Shown: piece after piece, positions 36,900 to 45,212 of the stretch
How positions within the stretch are numbered: the first letter of the stretch is position 1
Layout of the letters: the number at the start of each line of letters is the position of its first letter
Assembly (NCBI GenBank): GCA_947178215.1
Contig: CAMWXJ010000002.1
Span: 87,422-151,421 of the forward strand
From: an uncultured Porphyromonadaceae bacterium
GTDB lineage: Bacteria; Bacteroidota; Bacteroidia; Bacteroidales; Muribaculaceae
Direction: 5' to 3'
Length of the DNA: 64,000 nt
Position numbers and translations under genes: made by a program
The notes under the pieces: model-generated
Databases searched by the model: none
What the model was told of the DNA's origin: nothing
The model's input: only the letters and a program-made list of their open reading frames with translations

Positions 36900-37544
36900 T
36901 CACTGTTTGCAGGGCGATGGGGTCACGGAAGCGAGGCGGTTGTACATCACGGCGAGGTGTGAGTAGATAGAGGTGTTCTGCACTATAATATCCTCGCGGG
37001 TGCGTATGCGGAAAGGGGTGAAATTCCAGAGCGCGCGTATGCCGGCGGCTACGGCATGGTCGGCGGCGTTCTGCGCCTTGTCGACCGGCACGGCTATCAC
37101 GGCAATCTCGGCGCCAAGGCGCGGACGCATCTCTTCAAGGCTCGACATAGGGTAGATGCCTACGCCGTCGACCTCGCGGCCGGCGAGGGCCGGGTCGGTG
37201 TCGAAGCCGGCCACGATGCGGAGGCCGAAACGCTGGAGGCCGCTGTCGGCAATGAGGGCACGTCCCAGGGAGCCGCAGCCTATCATCACGGCGAGGTGCT
37301 GACGGCGGAAGCCGAGAAACTGCGTGAGTTTCTGTTCGAGCTCGGACACGGAGTAGCCCACGCGGGTGCGCCCCTTGATTTTGAGAAATGACAAATCCTT
37401 GGCCGTCTGCGACGGGTCGACGTTGAGCTCGCGGGCTATCGCGGTCGACGACACATAGTCGACGTCCGAGGCCCTGAGCATTGACACATAGGCCAGATAC
37501 CAGGGCAGGCGTCCGAGGGTCGGTTCGGGAATGTATTGGGTCAT
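36900..37544 (-). CDS. rex: redox-sensing transcriptional repressor Rex
   Basis: A 214-residue regulator that binds DNA when NADH/NAD+ is low. N-terminal winged helix (about 1-80: LPWYLAYVSMLRASDVDYVS, TAIARELNVDPSQTAKDLSF, KGRTRVGYSVSEL) and a Rossmann domain with MIGCGSLGRAL (GxGxxG) near residue 88, then IVAGFDTDPALAGREVDGV, and the C-terminal swapped helix TREDIIVQNTSIYSHLAVMY. All family marks are present. It starts 21 bases after the Ig-like lipoprotein gene, within a run from porV. Expected targets are fermentation and respiration genes. Confidence 0.93.
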   Translation of the reverse strand: MTQYIPEPTLGRLPWYLAYVSMLRASDVDYVSSTAIARELNVDPSQTAKDLSFLKIKGRTRVGYSVSELEQKLTQFLGFRRQHLAVMIGCGSLGRALIADSGLQRFGLRIVAGFDTDPALAGREVDGVGIYPMSSLEEMRPRLGAEIAVIAVPVDKAQNAADHAVAAGIRALWNFTPFRIRTREDIIVQNTSIYSHLAVMYNRLASVTPSPCKQ

Positions 37545-37565
37545 GTCGATGTTTTTCAGTGTGTA

Positions 37566-39689
37566 TCAGAGCCGTGTGCCCGACGACTGCTGGCGGCGGT
37601 CATTGCCGCCGAAAGGATTGGTGTAGCTGTTGGCGCCTCCGGCTCCCGAGCCGGTGACGGGGCGTCCGAACTGGTCGTAGCCCTGCTCCTCTTCCTCATC
37701 CTCGTCCTCGGCTACCTCGCCGGGCTTGGGCTTGGGCTTGTTTTTCTTAATGTCTTTATGTTTCTGCATGTCGAGGGGCAGCTCGTAGACGTTCCACGTC
37801 TGTTCGAGGTCCCAGTTCTTTTTCAATGGTATGCGTGAGGGGAAATATGCCGTTTCCTCGGGCTGTATGGAATCGAGGAGCGAGCCGGTGTCGTAGACTC
37901 CGTTGCCATTGTCGTCGAAATATAGGCGCGCATAGTAGTCGGAGGGGTCGAGATAGTCAAACACGGCGCGGCCGTCGGGGCCTACGGCGACCTGTCGCAG
38001 CGGCTTGTCGCTCTTGTCGAGCAGCTCTACCACGGCGGGGCGGCCTCCGGTGCCGCTGATGTTGAATATTATCGAGGAGTACTCGTCGCGGCTGCGGGCC
38101 TTGAAGTCGGCGCTGAAATTGTCGAGCGGCTCACCGTAGACGCTCACCGTGGCGTTGGAGTCGACTGTGAGCTTGTAGGAGGCTCCCGACTTCCACTCCA
38201 CGGGCGAGCCGACCAGTTCGAGGAGGCGTCCCGAGGGTGAACGCATGAGCGTGAAGCCCTTGACGCGTGTCCACACCGTGTCGCCCTCAGGCTGCTCCAT
38301 AAGCGTTACGGTGGTGGAGTCGAACCGCGCGAGTGGCTTGTCGACGGTGAAACGCAACGGCTGGTTGAGCTGCTGCGTGGAGCCGCTCGCGAGAGAGAGC
38401 TTAATCTTCGCAATCTCAGGCTCGGGCTCGGCGATGCTGTCGGCGTCGACGTCGAGCGTGTCGCCTGCGGGCGCGCGCTTTTTCTTGCCACCGGGAGCCT
38501 TGTCGCTGTCTGACTTCTTCGACGACTTGCTGCGACGGTGAAACACTTTCAGGGTGTCGGTCTGCCACACGAGCATGTCGGCGGTGTCGGTCATCTGATA
38601 GCGGGCCGAGATGAAGAGCGAGTCGGTGTGTATGACAGCGGTGTCGGTTATCCAGATGTCGAGGGTGTCGCGTCCGGGGTTGGCGTCAATCAAAAGCCAC
38701 TCCTCCATGGGGCGGCCGGCAAGGCGTGCAAGTGGACCGCTGTCGGCAACCACACCGAGCTGAGGCATGGAGTCTTGCGGAGCGTTGAACAGCAGTCGTA
38801 TGCGGTTGGTGTCGGTGCGCTCATACTTGCTCAGATAGGAGGCATTGTAGCCCTCGTTGAACCAGGTAAGCAGCACGTCGTTGGGGAGATAGCGCGTCGA
38901 TGGCACAGTAACTACCGAGTCGGTACCGTCCGACGCCTTTATGGTGTCCTGCACCATGATTGACTCGGCCGTGGGCACCACGAGCGAGTCGAGGAAAGCG
39001 ACATCTTCGGAGCGGTCCCAGAAGTAGTCGCTATTGTTGTCTTTGAGGGCGTAGACGCGGTAGGCGCCGGGGGCGAGGTTGCGGAGCGTGAACTGGCCGA
39101 GCTGGTTGGTGCGGGTCACGCGTTCAAGGGGCAACTTGGCGATAGCCGAGTCGGGCGCAGTGGAGGGATAGGCGCCCACAAGCATGCCCTGTGCCGGTTC
39201 GAGGGTACGTGCTTCGAGCACCATACCCGAAAACGACAGCGTGTCAATCACCGGGCCGGTGGAAAAGGCGTAGGCAAAGCCGTCGAGCTGGTTGCCCTCG
39301 TTGAGGTCGGCTATGGCGTCGCCGAAGTCGATAGTGTAGGTGGTGGAGTCGCGCATGGTGTCGCGCAGCTCTATCCTCACGTTGCGGCCGTTGGCCGAGA
39401 TGAGCGGCATGCGCTTTTGCGCCGGACTCACAATGACGGTCTGCTGGACGTTTTTCAGGTCGACGTTCTCGTTGAAGCGGAGCGTAAACTTGTTCTGCCT
39501 GACATTGAGGGCGCCGTCGGCGGGGTCGGCGCCGACAAACACCGGCGGGTCGACGTCGCGCGGACCACCCTCTGGACGTCCCATCGAGGCGCAGCCGGCG
39601 GCGGCAAGTGCGAGCAGAGCCGCGATGGCCGGCAGTAGCGCCATGGGGCGGCGGCGTGTATATCGCTTGATAAATCCAATAATCTTCAT
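37566..39689 (-). CDS. Ig-like (SbsA/Big_5) domain lipoprotein
   Basis: A 707-residue lipoprotein with lipid Cys33 (ALAAAGCASMGRPEGGPRDV). The Ig-like domain follows at once (about 45-140, DPPVFVGADPADGALNVRQN then FTLRFNENVDL and TYTIDFGDAIADLNEGN), then a CarboxypepD-like sandwich (LGQFTLRNLAPGAYRVYALK), beta-rich middle, a KSSKKSD-type basic linker near 390, and a Lys/Pro then acidic tail (EDEDEEEEQG). The family is conserved in Bacteroidetes near housekeeping genes but has no set function. A -7 box ends only 8 bases upstream, so the start may be leaderless, or lie at the internal Met16 (39644), which also opens a complete lipoprotein signal. Confidence 0.85.
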   Translation of the reverse strand: MKIIGFIKRYTRRRPMALLPAIAALLALAAAGCASMGRPEGGPRDVDPPVFVGADPADGALNVRQNKFTLRFNENVDLKNVQQTVIVSPAQKRMPLISANGRNVRIELRDTMRDSTTYTIDFGDAIADLNEGNQLDGFAYAFSTGPVIDTLSFSGMVLEARTLEPAQGMLVGAYPSTAPDSAIAKLPLERVTRTNQLGQFTLRNLAPGAYRVYALKDNNSDYFWDRSEDVAFLDSLVVPTAESIMVQDTIKASDGTDSVVTVPSTRYLPNDVLLTWFNEGYNASYLSKYERTDTNRIRLLFNAPQDSMPQLGVVADSGPLARLAGRPMEEWLLIDANPGRDTLDIWITDTAVIHTDSLFISARYQMTDTADMLVWQTDTLKVFHRRSKSSKKSDSDKAPGGKKKRAPAGDTLDVDADSIAEPEPEIAKIKLSLASGSTQQLNQPLRFTVDKPLARFDSTTVTLMEQPEGDTVWTRVKGFTLMRSPSGRLLELVGSPVEWKSGASYKLTVDSNATVSVYGEPLDNFSADFKARSRDEYSSIIFNISGTGGRPAVVELLDKSDKPLRQVAVGPDGRAVFDYLDPSDYYARLYFDDNGNGVYDTGSLLDSIQPEETAYFPSRIPLKKNWDLEQTWNVYELPLDMQKHKDIKKNKPKPKPGEVAEDEDEEEEQGYDQFGRPVTGSGAGGANSYTNPFGGNDRRQQSSGTRL

Positions 39690-39696
39690 TACCCTG

Positions 39697-39704
39697 CAAA
39701 ATTA
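39697..39704 (-). promoter_or_regulatory. -7 box upstream of the Ig-like lipoprotein gene
   Basis: TAATTTTG on the minus strand; the predicted start falls at the annotated ATG. No TTTG at the -33 distance. Confidence 0.4.
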
Positions 39705-39730
39705 CAGATTTTTTGACGCCGCGGAGCTAT

Positions 39731-39750
39731 ATAAGGAATATTTTCCTTAT
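39731..39750. terminator. short palindromic hairpin between ispF and the Ig-like gene
   Basis: ATAAGGAA-TATT-TTCCTTAT, perfect 8-bp arms, A/T-rich, 40 bases past the ispF stop and 27 bases upstream of the next -7 box. It may be a weak terminator or an operator. Confidence 0.4.
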
Positions 39751-39790
39751 TTAACAGACAAAATAGCAGGTCGAGCGGAGAGCCGGGCGT

Positions 39791-40276
39791 TCAGTCGCGG
39801 GGCGCGGCGACAAGCAGCGCCGAAGCCTGCGCTGCTATCCCCTCGCCTCGGCCGGTGAAGCCGAGCCTCTCGGTGGTGGTGGCCTTGACGGATACGCAGT
39901 CGATGTCGAGGCCGAGGTCGGCGGCGATATTGGCGCGCATGCGCTCAATGTGGGGCGCCATTTTCGGAGCCTGGGCCATGATTGTCACGTCGACGTTGAC
40001 GGGTATGTAGCCCTTGGCGCCGACAGCCTCGACCACGCGGCGGAGCAGCACGCGCGAGTCGGCTCCCTCGTAGGCGGGGTCGGTGTCAGGGAATAGGTGG
40101 CCTATGTCGCCGAGGGCGGCGGCACCGAGCAGGGCGTCGGCCAGAGCGTGGAGGGCTACGTCGGCGTCGCTGTGGCCGAGCAGCCCGAGGTGATAGGGTA
40201 TGTCGACTCCGCAGATGATGCAGCGCCGCCCCTCGGTGAGGCGGTGCACGTCGAAGCCGTTGCCGATTCTGTACAT
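39791..40276 (-). CDS. ispF: 2-C-methyl-D-erythritol 2,4-cyclodiphosphate synthase
   Basis: A 161-residue enzyme of the MEP isoprenoid pathway, converting CDP-ME 2-phosphate to the cyclodiphosphate with release of CMP. Zinc ligands are Asp9 and His11 in GFDVHRL and the His of [13 protein letters not shown]; further marks are [28 protein letters not shown] and the C-terminal [19 protein letters not shown]. Length is normal. It follows porV by 35 bases. Confidence 0.97.
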   Translation of the reverse strand: MYRIGNGFDVHRLTEGRRCIICGVDIPYHLGLLGHSDADVALHALADALLGAAALGDIGHLFPDTDPAYEGADSRVLLRRVVEAVGAKGYIPVNVDVTIMAQAPKMAPHIERMRANIAADLGLDIDCVSVKATTTERLGFTGRGEGIAAQASALLVAAPRD

Positions 40277-40311
40277 AGCGGGATAATTGTTACGGGTGAA
40301 TTGAGGATATG

Positions 40312-41535
40312 TCAGCGACGGCGGCCGTCTCCGGTGCCGAAGATGTCGCGCAGGCCGTCCATGTCAAACGTCAGGGTGAAGCGGAGGGTCTGGTCGAGCG
40401 GCGAGGTCTGAGCCGTGGCGAGCATATACGAGGCGTCGAGGCGCAGCACGTTGAGGGCGAAGCCGGCGCCGATACCGAAATACTGGCGGTTGCCTTTCAT
40501 GGCGTGCTCGTAGAAGTAGCCGGCACGAAGAAAAAACTGGCTGTTGTAGCTATACTCGGTACCGAGGCTCCACATTATCTCTTTCAGCTCCTCGGAGGCG
40601 CCGCCGGGGGCGTCGCCAAACGATTTGAAGATGCCGGTTATCGGCGACATGTTTTCCCACTCTTCCAGGGCGTCGAGATACGCCTTCTGCCCCTCGGGGG
40701 TCGACATATCGTAGCGGCTTTCGAGCGGACGAGCAGGCACGAGCAACTTGTTGGCGTCGAGGGCGAAGGTGAGATTGTGGTAGTCGGCGAGCGGGAAGGT
40801 GAAAGCGGCGCCGAGGCGGAGGTTTGTGGGGAGGAAGGCTGGATTTTCGCCGTGGTTGTACGCCACTTTGGTGCCTATGTTGGATATGTCCCAGCCCCAC
40901 GAGAACTGGCACTCGTTGCGCCCTATGATTGGATAGGTAGTGTAGTAGCCTGAGATGTCGGCCGAGAACGCCGAGGCGCCTGTGTTCTGGTCGCCGGCAT
41001 AAGAATCGGAAAATCCGAGGTCGGAGTAGATGTAGCGGAACACCACGCCCATCGAGAACTTCTCCGAGAGCTTGCGCGAGTAGCCTATGTCGAAGCTCAT
41101 CTCGTAGGGGTTGAGTGTCTGGCCCTCGGCGGAGCCCCAGGTAGTCACTTCGCCGAGGGAAAAGTAGCGCAGCGTGGCCGAGAGGGCCTGGTTATCGTCG
41201 TTGCCCGGCTTCCAGTAGCCCGATAGGTTGGCAAGAAAAATGTCGTTGACGAGGCTTCGCAGCCACGGTGTGTAGCTGAGCGACAGCGCGCCCTTGCTGT
41301 AAGCGAAAGCATACTTCGACGGATTCCAGTACTGCGAGTTGGCGTCGGGCTCGGTGGCCGCGCCCAGGTCGCCCATTGACGCGCCTCGGGCGTCGGGGGC
41401 GATATTGAGCGAGTTGACACCCGTCTGAATGGGGTTGAAGTCGTTTTTGTCCTGCGCGACGGCGGCCGCGGAGGGCAGCAGCGACACCGCTACGAGCAGC
41501 AGGATTATAAATGGATTGTTGGGGCGTGATTTCAT
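40312..41535 (-). CDS. porV: type IX secretion outer-membrane channel protein PorV
   Basis: A 407-residue outer-membrane barrel. The start at 41535 gives a signal peptide ([21 protein letters not shown]); the longer frame lacks one. Family marks: [40 protein letters not shown], then [20 protein letters not shown], and barrel strands to [16 protein letters not shown]. PorV (LptO) shuttles type IX cargo from the SprA translocon to the attachment complex at the surface. No cargo with a clear type IX C-terminal domain was seen here. First gene of the porV-ispF-Ig-rex run. Confidence 0.93.
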   Translation of the reverse strand: MKSRPNNPFIILLLVAVSLLPSAAAVAQDKNDFNPIQTGVNSLNIAPDARGASMGDLGAATEPDANSQYWNPSKYAFAYSKGALSLSYTPWLRSLVNDIFLANLSGYWKPGNDDNQALSATLRYFSLGEVTTWGSAEGQTLNPYEMSFDIGYSRKLSEKFSMGVVFRYIYSDLGFSDSYAGDQNTGASAFSADISGYYTTYPIIGRNECQFSWGWDISNIGTKVAYNHGENPAFLPTNLRLGAAFTFPLADYHNLTFALDANKLLVPARPLESRYDMSTPEGQKAYLDALEEWENMSPITGIFKSFGDAPGGASEELKEIMWSLGTEYSYNSQFFLRAGYFYEHAMKGNRQYFGIGAGFALNVLRLDASYMLATAQTSPLDQTLRFTLTFDMDGLRDIFGTGDGRRR

Positions 41536-41669
41536 TGCCGGTAGAGAGCGGGGCGCCCGTAGTGGGAGCCTGTTCAGTAATAACTCCCCCTCGCCTGATT
41601 TATTGTGTGGGGAGGGCGGCAAGGAGCAACTAACACGCGTCGCGAAGATGTATAAATGCGTAAAGCGAC

Positions 41670-41704
41670 ACAACAGCCGCTCCGCAAGGCGAAGCGGTTG
41701 CTGT
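41670..41704 (-). terminator. hairpin after rpsU
   Basis: ACAACAGCCGCT and AGCGGTTGCTGT pair at 10 of 12 positions around an 11-base loop, 34 bases past the rpsU stop. Confidence 0.4.
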
Positions 41705-41737
41705 ATCGCATATCTTTGGTCGGTTATCGGTCGGCGA

Positions 41738-41929
41738 TTATTCTTCTACGGCGCGGAGCTTCTGCACGTAGACAGCCTTCATCATCTTCTTGCGGTTGAC
41801 AACCGAGGGCTTCTGAAATGCCTGACGGCTACGGAGCTCTTTCACGATGCCGGTCTTCTCAAATTTACGCTTGAATTTCTTCAATGCGCGCTCAATGTTC
41901 TCGCCTTCTTTAACTTGTACGATAATCAT
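41738..41929 (-). CDS. rpsU: 30S ribosomal protein S21
   Basis: A 63-residue basic protein, full-length Bacteroidales S21: MIIVQVKEGENIERALKKFK, then RKFEKTGIVKELRSRQAFQK and RKKMMKAVYVQKL. S21 sits near the anti-Shine-Dalgarno end of 16S rRNA; in Bacteroidetes it takes part in hiding that end, which fits the lack of strong ribosome-binding sites in this window. A monocistronic gene with its own promoter and a hairpin at the 5' end of the leader. Confidence 0.97.
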   Translation of the reverse strand: MIIVQVKEGENIERALKKFKRKFEKTGIVKELRSRQAFQKPSVVNRKKMMKAVYVQKLRAVEE

Positions 41930-41989
41930 TTGGGTGGGTAAAGGGAAATATTTGTTGTTTTTATATTATTTTGCTTGCAACGGCAACCG

Positions 41990-42008
41990 CCCGCAGGCGG
42001 CCTGCGGG
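41990..42008 (-). promoter_or_regulatory. perfect 8-bp hairpin at the 5' end of the rpsU leader
   Basis: CCCGCAGG-CCG-CCTGCGGG as read on the minus strand. It begins about 7 bases after the predicted transcript start and is followed by a long A/T-rich stretch to the ATG. Could be an S21 feedback site or a stabiliser. Confidence 0.45.
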
Positions 42009-42021
42009 TTAAATTGCGCGG

Positions 42022-42053
42022 CAAAATTAGCAAATTCCACTCAAATCCACAAA
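42022..42053 (-). promoter_or_regulatory. rpsU promoter
   Basis: On the minus strand a TTTG with preceding T (complement of 42050-42053), 20-base spacer, TAATTTTG (42029-42022). Both boxes match. Start expected near 42015, leader about 85 bases. Confidence 0.65.
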
Positions 42054-42245
42054 ACATTCCACACTATTTTTTTCGCAACGGCTAATTTTCATGACTCTTT
42101 CATACCCACGCTGTCAGCCGCAGCGGCATCTCTTACGATATTCGCATCGGTCTGCCGATTTATCAGTCTACGGGCAATATTTCAATTTTGCGCTTTTTCG
42201 TTGAAATAAATTTACATTTTTACACATTTGTTGCGTCATTTTGCT

Positions 42246-42253
42246 TATATTTG
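42246..42253 (+). promoter_or_regulatory. -7 box upstream of the small lipoprotein and propeller genes
   Basis: TATATTTG on the plus strand; TTG elements lie upstream but not at the ideal distance (15 bases). The rest of 42054-42341 is A/T-rich with no gene. Confidence 0.4.
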
Positions 42254-42341
42254 CCGCACCTTATATTCTACACCTGAAAGTGACACGATTTTTAAGAGCT
42301 CATCGTCAGGTCACAGTCAATCTACATTTTAATTCTTAGCC

Positions 42342-42458
42342 ATGCAAAGATTGATCTACTATACATACTACACTATATTGTCGGCCACTGCATTCCTTTG
42401 GCTGCAATCATGTGTGCCGGATAAAGAGAGCGACACACAACGCATTGTGATTCCCTAA
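42342..42458 (+). CDS. 38-residue lipoprotein signal with almost no mature part
   Basis: ATG at 42342, TAA at 42456-42458. The product has a basic start, a hydrophobic stretch (TILSATAFLWL) and a lipobox-like LQSC with Cys at residue 24, then only 14 polar residues. It therefore looks like a true lipoprotein signal sequence whose body is missing: a tiny lipoprotein or the stump of a decayed gene. It lies 120 bases upstream of the propeller gene, in the same direction. No relative recognised. Confidence 0.4.
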   Translation: MQRLIYYTYYTILSATAFLWLQSCVPDKESDTQRIVIP

Positions 42459-42578
42459 TACATAGACAATACCTGCTGCAACACCCGCCAATAGCGTGAA
42501 ATGAGGTAATACCACCGGCGTCAAGGCAATTGGAGCAATTGGAGCAACAATACCAACAATAATTAAATCCTAAATATC

Positions 42579-44039
42579 ATGACTTTCCGAGATGTAATAA
42601 TAAGCGCATCTCTTCTTACATCCCTGTCGCTCTTCTCCTGCGGGAAGAGCGGCAGCGGCCCGAAAGAGGTTCGTGGGGATGAGCGTGACAATATTGTAGA
42701 AGTGACACTGACCGGTATCGACGACATGTTGCCGATACTTCACAACGGTAGCAGCCTGTCAATGTTTGGCGACACAATGATAATTCTTGACCGCAAATCG
42801 ACCGACAGGATGCTGGTGGCTTACGATATAAACCGCGACACTACCATAGCACGATTCGGCGGCTTCGGTGCAGGACCCGGCGAGATATCAAATCCCGGCA
42901 ACGCGGCCATCGACCGCAAAGGGCGACGGATAATACTTATGGACTACAACCAGTGGCGGCTGCGGAGCTTCGACATCGACAGCGCGATTGCCGATGCCGG
43001 CTATGCACCTGCCACAATTGTGCGCCTCGACTCCACACGGATCAGCAATGGATTTCCCGACAGATACACCTATCTCTGCGACACCGCGATAATAGGACGG
43101 CAGATAATGTTCGGGCAAACCGGAAAATATGATCAGGGAATAGGAATACTGAATCCGCGCACCGGAATGATGCGGCGATTCGGAGATGCAGAGAATCTAA
43201 AAGGATTTCTGTCGGAAATAGCTGTATCACTGCCCGACGGAACAGTAGCCGAGACAGGCAGCCGACACGACATGATAAGGATATATGATCTTGACGGCAC
43301 ACTCAGGCGCACTATCTACGGCCCCGACTTCGAGGAGAAACCCAGAGGCCGCATGTCGTACTTCACAAACCCCGTGATAGCCAACGGACGGCTCTACGCT
43401 GTATATTCAGCCACTGAGAACTACTTCGGCACCGACATCATAGAGATGGACATTGACGGAAACTATCTTCGCACTCTGCGCATAGGGATGCCCGTGGTGA
43501 GCATAGCTTACAACGAGGCACACAACCGCCTCTATGTCGTAACTCAGGATACCCCCCAGTTCGGATATATCGACCTCGGCAACCCCTCATCACCCAGGCC
43601 CGCCAAAAGCGAAAAATCAACCGGTAAAGAGGAGCCTATGGCCGACAGAAACAGAATTGACAAAGTGTTCAAGGGCGATAATGTATTGCCAGGGCGACCG
43701 GTGGAATTGGTCGATACACCTAAGGTATTCCCGGAACTGAACGGCAAGAATGCCTGGTGGCAGGAACCGGATGGCAAATACACATACGCATTTCATTTCA
43801 CGAATGTTTCTGACCGTACTGTAACAATCGAGCGGGTAGAATTCGAAACCGAACCGTCGGACACACCCATTATACGATTTGTAAAAAAACCGTTACGACC
43901 GACAACTTTTACACTCGCCGTAATCAAGATATCCAAGCCATGGAAACCGGGCTTGCGCCATATCACATTCTATCTCAAGGGACAGGAAACTCCGGAAGTC
44001 CATACTATGGAAATCCTCGATAAGATTCCATACAACTGA
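42579..44039 (+). CDS. six-bladed propeller lipoprotein with C-terminal beta-sandwich
   Basis: A 486-residue lipoprotein: lipid Cys21 in LTSLSLFSCGKSG. Residues about 40-340 form propeller blades, including RFGGFGAGPGEISNPGNAAI (the GxGPGE turn of BF3164-type proteins), SDMIRIYDLDG-like HDMIRIYDLDGTLRRTI and VVSIAYNEAHNRLYVVTQD. After a polar linker (KSEKSTGKEEPMADRN) comes a second domain (about 400-480: FHFTNVSDRTVTIERVEFET to GLRHITFYLKG) that looks like the DUF1573/ASH Ig-like fold, so this may be a fusion of two proteins that are usually separate. The next, truncated reading frame starts five bases after the stop. Confidence 0.75.
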   Translation: MTFRDVIISASLLTSLSLFSCGKSGSGPKEVRGDERDNIVEVTLTGIDDMLPILHNGSSLSMFGDTMIILDRKSTDRMLVAYDINRDTTIARFGGFGAGPGEISNPGNAAIDRKGRRIILMDYNQWRLRSFDIDSAIADAGYAPATIVRLDSTRISNGFPDRYTYLCDTAIIGRQIMFGQTGKYDQGIGILNPRTGMMRRFGDAENLKGFLSEIAVSLPDGTVAETGSRHDMIRIYDLDGTLRRTIYGPDFEEKPRGRMSYFTNPVIANGRLYAVYSATENYFGTDIIEMDIDGNYLRTLRIGMPVVSIAYNEAHNRLYVVTQDTPQFGYIDLGNPSSPRPAKSEKSTGKEEPMADRNRIDKVFKGDNVLPGRPVELVDTPKVFPELNGKNAWWQEPDGKYTYAFHFTNVSDRTVTIERVEFETEPSDTPIIRFVKKPLRPTTFTLAVIKISKPWKPGLRHITFYLKGQETPEVHTMEILDKIPYN

Positions 44040-44044
44040 CAGAA

Positions 44045-44308
44045 TTGAAACTGACTGCTACCACTACCGCCATTATCCTTGTAGCCGGGCTCACGGAAAG
44101 CCTGCTCGGCATACTACAGGTCGCAGGAATAGCCGAAAGCGGCCATTCGCTGTATGCGGCAACCGGGACTTTTTTCAATCCCGGCCCTTACGGTGCATTT
44201 CTCGGTGTTGTAGTGCCGGTAGCGTTGTGGTGCATACTCACATGCGGCAACCGCTATATGAGTTGGCGGCAAAAAGGGGCACAGGCCGATAATATGGCGG
44301 AGGGATAG
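44045..44308 (+). pseudogene. N-terminal fragment of an O-antigen-ligase-like membrane protein
   Basis: 87 residues from a TTG at 44045 to TAG. It has two hydrophobic segments and the pattern ESLLGILQVAGIAESGHSLY followed by TGTFFNPGPYGAFLGVVVPV, which matches the region of Bacteroidales O-antigen ligase/Wzy-like proteins that carries the xGTFxNPxxYGxFL motif. Full-length members run to several hundred residues with ten or more helices; here the frame stops after the second helix and no continuation was found in the following 200 bases. It has no ATG and starts five bases after the propeller gene. Best read as a truncated remnant. Confidence 0.6.
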
Positions 44309-44352
44309 CGACGCCGAGGCAGTGACATGTCGGTGACATAAGCGTTACACGC

Positions 44353-44383
44353 TTGGAGGAATTCATCTCTATACCTATCTTTG
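44353..44383 (+). promoter_or_regulatory. promoter of the unknown/GlmU-like gene pair
   Basis: TTG at 44353-44355, 20-base spacer, TATCTTTG at 44376-44383. The start near 44390 is followed at once by a GGGG...CCCC stem (44396-44418). Leader about 135 bases. Confidence 0.6.
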
Positions 44384-44525
44384 TAATTCCAATTAGGGGC
44401 AACCGGTGCGGCAACCCCCATGCGGCACCTCTCTCTCCATTCATTCACATTACTCATCATCTATCTCACAACCCCTTTGCTGCCGACCTGCCGGTCGAAC
44501 CATACCCTGCTGTAAACCCATCCCC

Positions 44526-45212
44526 ATGTCACTGCTCCGCAACTTCGTCAACACCTTCCAGCCGTCAACAACCCGCCGACCCATAGAGCGCTGCCGGGGC
44601 GTAGCCGAGAAGGAAGCATTCTCCCAGTGGATTGTAGAATCTTTTTTCAGAAATGGCTCGGCCAACCTTGAATCAGCGCTCGAACGCCAGGCCGACCTGC
44701 GGCTGTGCTCGCTCGTGGCCAGGCATCTGGCAAGCGAGATTTTCGGCCCGACGGGAAGCGACATCTATAACCAGATAAAGTCGATAAGCGAGGCCGTGGG
44801 CTATGAGCTGGAAATACAGAAATCGGGGCGCCTGTCCGACACCGGCACTACCGCCAACGTAATCACCCCCGCCAAATACCGCGGCTTCGGCGCCACCCTC
44901 GACCGCCCCGACGCACGCGGCCACATCTATCAGATCAATATGCTGAGCTTCCCCTGGCCCAACCCCATCATAGGCATAGCCGAGTACACGGGAGGCGACA
45001 CTATCTACCCCACGAAAGGGATGCGTGAGGTGGGCCGGCGCAACATCTACCGCCTCTTTGAGCTCGACCCGTCGCTCAGCGACGACATGACGGCGCTCCT
45101 CATCAAGCCCGACAAGGGTGAGACAAGGATTGAATTTGGTTTTCTCCGTTCGATTGACGACACGGAGCTGAACATAATCTACCGCCATTCAAGCACCAAG
45201 ACACAGATATGA
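44526..45212 (+). CDS. conserved-looking protein of unknown function, coupled to the GlmU-like gene
   Basis: A 228-residue protein from the ATG at 44526 (MSLLRNFVNTFQP); the longer frame covers the promoter leader and is rejected. It has no signal peptide or membrane segment. Recognisable pieces are an N-terminal helical part (AEKEAFSQWIVESFFRNG, SALERQADLRLCSLVARHLA) and a C-terminal beta-rich part (INMLSFPWPNPIIGIAEYTG, GETRIEFGFLRSIDDTELNI). I do not recognise the family. Its stop overlaps the next ATG by four bases (ATGA, 45209-45212), so the two products are probably made together and may act in the same pathway. Confidence 0.7.
   Translation: MSLLRNFVNTFQPSTTRRPIERCRGVAEKEAFSQWIVESFFRNGSANLESALERQADLRLCSLVARHLASEIFGPTGSDIYNQIKSISEAVGYELEIQKSGRLSDTGTTANVITPAKYRGFGATLDRPDARGHIYQINMLSFPWPNPIIGIAEYTGGDTIYPTKGMREVGRRNIYRLFELDPSLSDDMTALLIKPDKGETRIEFGFLRSIDDTELNIIYRHSSTKTQI

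Noticed and set aside
41711..41718. TATCTTTG on the plus strand read as a promoter
   Set aside because: It points into rpsU antisense, has no -33 element at the right distance and no gene downstream on that strand.
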